A DNA stretch of 7,594 nucleotides from Candidatus Blautia intestinipullorum. GTDB taxonomy: Bacteria; Bacillota; Clostridia; Lachnospirales; Lachnospiraceae. The first letter of the stretch is position 1. Each line of letters begins with the position of its first letter. Below are positions 5,271 to 7,594 of this stretch, piece by piece. A program made the translations under genes and the position numbers. Location: positions 1 through 7,594 of the forward strand of contig DWVA01000174.1 in NCBI GenBank assembly GCA_019120475.1, read 5' to 3'. The notes under the pieces are model-generated. The model was not told the origin of the DNA. It did not search any database and saw nothing but the letters and a program-made list of their open reading frames with translations.

Positions 5271-5921
5271 ATGGAAACAAACAAAAAAGACACTCGTTGG
5301 ATGGTCAGTGTTGCACTTATGGCTGCGATCGTCATTCTTCTGGCGAATACTCCGCTGGGAATGATACAGCTTCCGATCATTAAGGCGACAACTGTACATA
5401 TTCCGGTAATTGTAGGAGCCATTCTTTTAGGCCCTTCTGCCGGAGTGATTCTCGGAGCGGTTTTCGGCATCTGTTCTCTGATCAGCAATACTATGGCGCC
5501 TACGCTTTTATCCTTTGCGTTCTCGCCTTTTTTAAGCACTACCGGACTGGCCGGAGTTCTGAAGGCCATATGGATTTCGGTGGGCTGCCGTATTCTGATC
5601 GGTCTGATTTCCGGATGGCTGTGGATCCTGTTCAGAAGGATAAAGCTAAATACATATTTATCACTTGTCATTACCGGATTTATCGGCTCCATGGTGAATA
5701 CTGTTTTTGTAATGGGAAGTATTTATTTTCTGTTTGCCCAGGAATATGCCAGGGCTCAGGAAGTTGCCGTTACAGCAGTTTTCGGTCTGATCATGGGAAC
5801 TGTTACGGCCTCCGGCATTCCGGAAGCAGTTGCCGCGGCAGTGTTGGTGGCAGCTCTTGGAAAGGCACTTTTGAAAGTATTTCAGGCCACTTGGAAGCGG
5901 CCGGCAAAACAGGCGGTATAA
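5271..5921 (+). CDS. panT: ECF transporter S component, probable pantothenate-specific PanT
   Basis: A 216-residue integral membrane protein, the usual size for the substrate-binding S component of energy-coupling factor vitamin transporters. About six membrane segments can be read, roughly at 11-30, 43-55, 57-73, 94-121, 129-155 and 165-204, with a positively charged C-terminus. Segment 1 carries an AxxxA pattern (A15, A19), as S components use to contact the EcfT subunit. HIPVIVGAILLGP (43-55) and the Gly-rich stretch that follows are typical of this transporter group. Specificity is inferred from context: it sits between coaBC and coaX, so pantothenate is the likely substrate. EcfA and EcfT are absent here, which fits a group II system that borrows a shared energy module from elsewhere. 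The start has an AAGGAGG site at 5257-5263. It lies 87 bases after coaBC and three bases before coaX. Confidence 0.87.
   Translation: METNKKDTRWMVSVALMAAIVILLANTPLGMIQLPIIKATTVHIPVIVGAILLGPSAGVILGAVFGICSLISNTMAPTLLSFAFSPFLSTTGLAGVLKAIWISVGCRILIGLISGWLWILFRRIKLNTYLSLVITGFIGSMVNTVFVMGSIYFLFAQEYARAQEVAVTAVFGLIMGTVTASGIPEAVAAAVLVAALGKALLKVFQATWKRPAKQAV
5911..5916 (+). promoter_or_regulatory. Weak ribosome binding site of coaX inside the panT end
   Basis: AGGCGG, eight bases before the coaX ATG at 5925, is the only Shine-Dalgarno-like sequence there and lies within the last codons of panT. The panT stop (5919-5921) is three bases from the coaX start. coaX translation is therefore probably coupled to that of panT. 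Confidence 0.55.
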
Positions 5922-5924
5922 TAT

Positions 5925-6689
5925 ATGATTTTAGCTATTGACATCGGAAACACCAATATTGTGGTTGGATGTATTGACAAAGAGAAAATTTATTTTATAG
6001 AAAGACTTTCCACTGTCCGGACCAAAACGGAGCTGGAATATGCCATCGATCTGAAAACAGTTTTGGATATATACCATATCAAGCGGACGGATATTGAGGG
6101 CTGTATTATTTCTTCCGTTGTCCCGCAGATCACTAATGTAGCCAAACTGGCTGCGGAAAAGATCCTCAAAAAAGAAGTACTGGTTCTGGGACCAGGAGTC
6201 AAGACAGGGCTGAACATCATGCTGGACAACCCGGGAGAGATGGGGGCGGACCGTGTAGCGGACGCTGTGGCGGCGCTGACCTATTATCCGGTGCCCCTGG
6301 TGATCGTAGATATGGGGACAGCCACTACGGTATCTGTGGTGGACGAGAAAAAACGCTATCTGGGAGGTATGATCCTGCCGGGAGTAAGAGTGTCTCTGGA
6401 CGCCCTGATCTCCAGGGCATCTCAGTTAAGCGGGATCAGTATAGAAGAACCGAAGAAACTGATCGGAAAAAACACGGTGGACTGTATGAAAAGCGGAATC
6501 CTTTACGGAAACGCAGCCGCAGTAGACGGCATTATCGACCGGATCGAAGAAGAACTCGGGAAAAAGGTTACGGCGATCGCTACCGGCGGTATGTCGGGAA
6601 AGATCATTCCGCACTGCAAACGAAAGATCATTCAGGATGAAGATCTCCTTCTGAAGGGCCTTTTGGTAATTTACGAAAAAAATAAATAA
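5925..6689 (+). CDS. coaX: Type III pantothenate kinase CoaX
   Basis: A 254-residue cytosolic kinase of the ASKHA fold, the normal length for CoaX. It phosphorylates pantothenate with ATP, the first committed step of coenzyme A synthesis. Visible motifs in order are the phosphate loop AIDIGNTNIVVG (4-15, with D6), GPGVKTGLN (89-97), GADRVADAVAA (107-117) holding the expected catalytic base D109, VDMGTATTVSVVD (128-140), GGMILPGV (147-154) and the closing ATGG (219-222). Type III kinases are known to need a monovalent cation and to escape feedback inhibition by coenzyme A. That makes transcription or pantothenate uptake a plausible control point for this operon, an inference. It is the last gene of the operon, closely linked to panT and followed by a strong terminator. 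The Ile-Leu start region matches family N-termini, so the start is secure despite the weak ribosome binding site. Confidence 0.97.
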   Translation: MILAIDIGNTNIVVGCIDKEKIYFIERLSTVRTKTELEYAIDLKTVLDIYHIKRTDIEGCIISSVVPQITNVAKLAAEKILKKEVLVLGPGVKTGLNIMLDNPGEMGADRVADAVAALTYYPVPLVIVDMGTATTVSVVDEKKRYLGGMILPGVRVSLDALISRASQLSGISIEEPKKLIGKNTVDCMKSGILYGNAAAVDGIIDRIEEELGKKVTAIATGGMSGKIIPHCKRKIIQDEDLLLKGLLVIYEKNK

Positions 6690-6695
6690 GAACAG

Positions 6696-6755
6696 AAAAC
6701 AGCCGTTTTCCTCCATATCCGGATTACCGCCGGATTGTGGAGGAGCGGCTGTTTT
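6696..6755. terminator. Large bidirectional terminator between coaX and the RluA-type gene
   Basis: AAAACAGCCG (6696-6705) pairs exactly with CGGCTGTTTT (6746-6755). Inner stems CCTCCA/TGGAGG (6710-6715 with 6738-6743) and ATCCGG/CCGGAT (6717-6722 with 6730-6735) lie around a seven-base loop. The A-rich left and T-rich right flanks give a terminator in both directions. The right T-run overlaps the stop codon of the convergent gene (6754-6756). Confidence 0.93.
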
Positions 6756-7594
6756 AGAATCTTTCCCAAATGTCGGAAGGGACAGGGGCAGTAACGCAGA
6801 GAGGCGCGCCTGTTACGGGACGGGTGAACGTAAGCTGGAAGGAGTGCAGCGGCTGACGGCTGAACCGGGAATAATCCGGACAGTAGAGATAATCCGCCGG
6901 AAGCGGATAGCCCAGATATCCCATATGTACCCGGATCTGATGAGTGCGCCCTGTTTCCAGATGGATTTCCAGAAGAGAATGTTCATGGCTGACAGCAAGC
7001 CGTTCAAAATGCGTAACAGCAGGATCGCCTGCCGAAAAATCCACCTGACGCTTGATCACAGAAGCGGATACGCGGCTTATGGGAGCGGATACAGTTCCTT
7101 TTTCGGGAGTTATCCCCTTTACCACCGCCAGATAAGTCCGGCGGATCAGCCTGTTTTTCATCTGTGCGGAAAGAATGGAGGCACTGAGGGGATTTTTCGC
7201 CAGGATCAGAGCGCCGGAGGTGTCTCTGTCCAGACGGTTGATGCAGCGGAAAGGACAGAGGAGTCCTTTTTCCTGAAAATAAGCGGCTACCCCGTTGGCA
7301 AGAGTATTTTCGTAATTGCCGAAAGAAGGGTGGACGGGCATATCGGCAGGCTTGCTGACAACAAGAATATCCTGGTCTTCATAGAGGATGGAAAGCTTCA
7401 TAGGGACAGGGACAATGTTTTCTCCTGATTCCGTCTCCGGAACGTGTATCCGGAGAAGATCCCCCTCCCTGAGAGGAGCACGCCCTCCGGCATGGAGGCC
7501 ATTTAAAAGAATGGCGTTTTTATCTGTTTTCATTGCGCTTAAAATATGTCTGGAAAATCCGTTTTTCCGAAGATATTCTAAAACAGCGAGACCT
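6754..7594 (-). CDS. RluA-family pseudouridine synthase, 5' end outside the window
   Basis: An enzyme that converts selected uridines of rRNA or tRNA to pseudouridine. The frame is open to the right edge: 20 codons precede the first in-window methionine (ATG at 7531-7533) and read VLEYLRKNGFSRHILSAM, the S4-like RNA-binding start found in many Firmicute members. The true start thus lies beyond 7594, and 279 residues are visible. The S4-like part ends near LREGDLLRIHV. The catalytic domain begins near LSILYEDQDILVVSKPADMPVHPS. The catalytic aspartate is in NRLDRDTSG (codon 7228-7230); asparagine replaces the common histidine before RLD. GRTHQIRVHMGYLGYPL follows, then PADYLY where GDPLYG is more usual. 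Other members modify 23S rRNA or tRNA; the target here cannot be told from sequence. It converges on coaX with a shared terminator. Confidence 0.92.
   Translation of the reverse strand, partial: GLAVLEYLRKNGFSRHILSAMKTDKNAILLNGLHAGGRAPLREGDLLRIHVPETESGENIVPVPMKLSILYEDQDILVVSKPADMPVHPSFGNYENTLANGVAAYFQEKGLLCPFRCINRLDRDTSGALILAKNPLSASILSAQMKNRLIRRTYLAVVKGITPEKGTVSAPISRVSASVIKRQVDFSAGDPAVTHFERLAVSHEHSLLEIHLETGRTHQIRVHMGYLGYPLPADYLYCPDYSRFSRQPLHSFQLTFTRPVTGAPLCVTAPVPSDIWERF

Noticed and set aside
5917..5922. TATAAT-like sequence just before coaX
   Set aside because: No -35 box at a proper distance; the bases are the end of panT, and coaX is better explained as part of the operon.
6844..7428. Forward open frame opposite the RluA-type gene
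   Set aside because: The opposite strand carries the catalytic motifs of a pseudouridine synthase; this frame has none.

Overview
The window looks like ordinary chromosomal DNA from a low- to mid-GC Gram-positive anaerobe, most likely a clostridium of the Lachnospiraceae type. The grounds are strong AAGGAGG-type ribosome binding sites, sigma-A-like promoters, lipoprotein signal peptides, coaBC and coaX around an ECF-type vitamin transporter, a YtqB/MnmM-type methyltransferase, and luxS. This placement is inference from gene content and signals; no marker RNA gene is present. I see no mobile element, CRISPR array, tRNA or rRNA, and no sign of recent transfer.

Left part (1-1275): a small secreted lipoprotein with a Thr-Pro linker and a bacterial SH3 domain (127-618, +) converges on luxS (693-1172, -), with a perfect 16-bp stem between them. 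luxS is transcribed leftward from a promoter that stands back to back with the rightward trpS promoter; their -35 boxes are only 4 bp apart.

Middle (1241-3778): trpS (1355-2359, +) and a cyclophilin-type lipoprotein prolyl isomerase (2387-3106, +) form a short operon closed by a clear hairpin terminator. A YtqB/MnmM-like SAM methyltransferase (3215-3778, -) converges on it. Its intergenic region with coaBC (3779-3977) holds a near-consensus coaBC promoter, an inverted repeat over its -35 box, and a perfect 12-bp palindrome at the expected transcription start.

Right part (3978-7594): coaBC, an ECF transporter S component (probably the pantothenate-specific PanT) and coaX form one coenzyme A operon. 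The set would import pantothenate (panT), phosphorylate it (coaX) and carry it to 4'-phosphopantetheine (coaBC). The operon ends in a large bidirectional terminator shared with a convergent RluA-type pseudouridine synthase gene, whose 5' end runs off the window.

No new defence, mobile or biosynthetic system was found. The most interesting signals are regulatory: the symmetric sites at the coaBC promoter, two mutually exclusive hairpins between coaBC and panT, and the tightly packed divergent luxS/trpS promoters.
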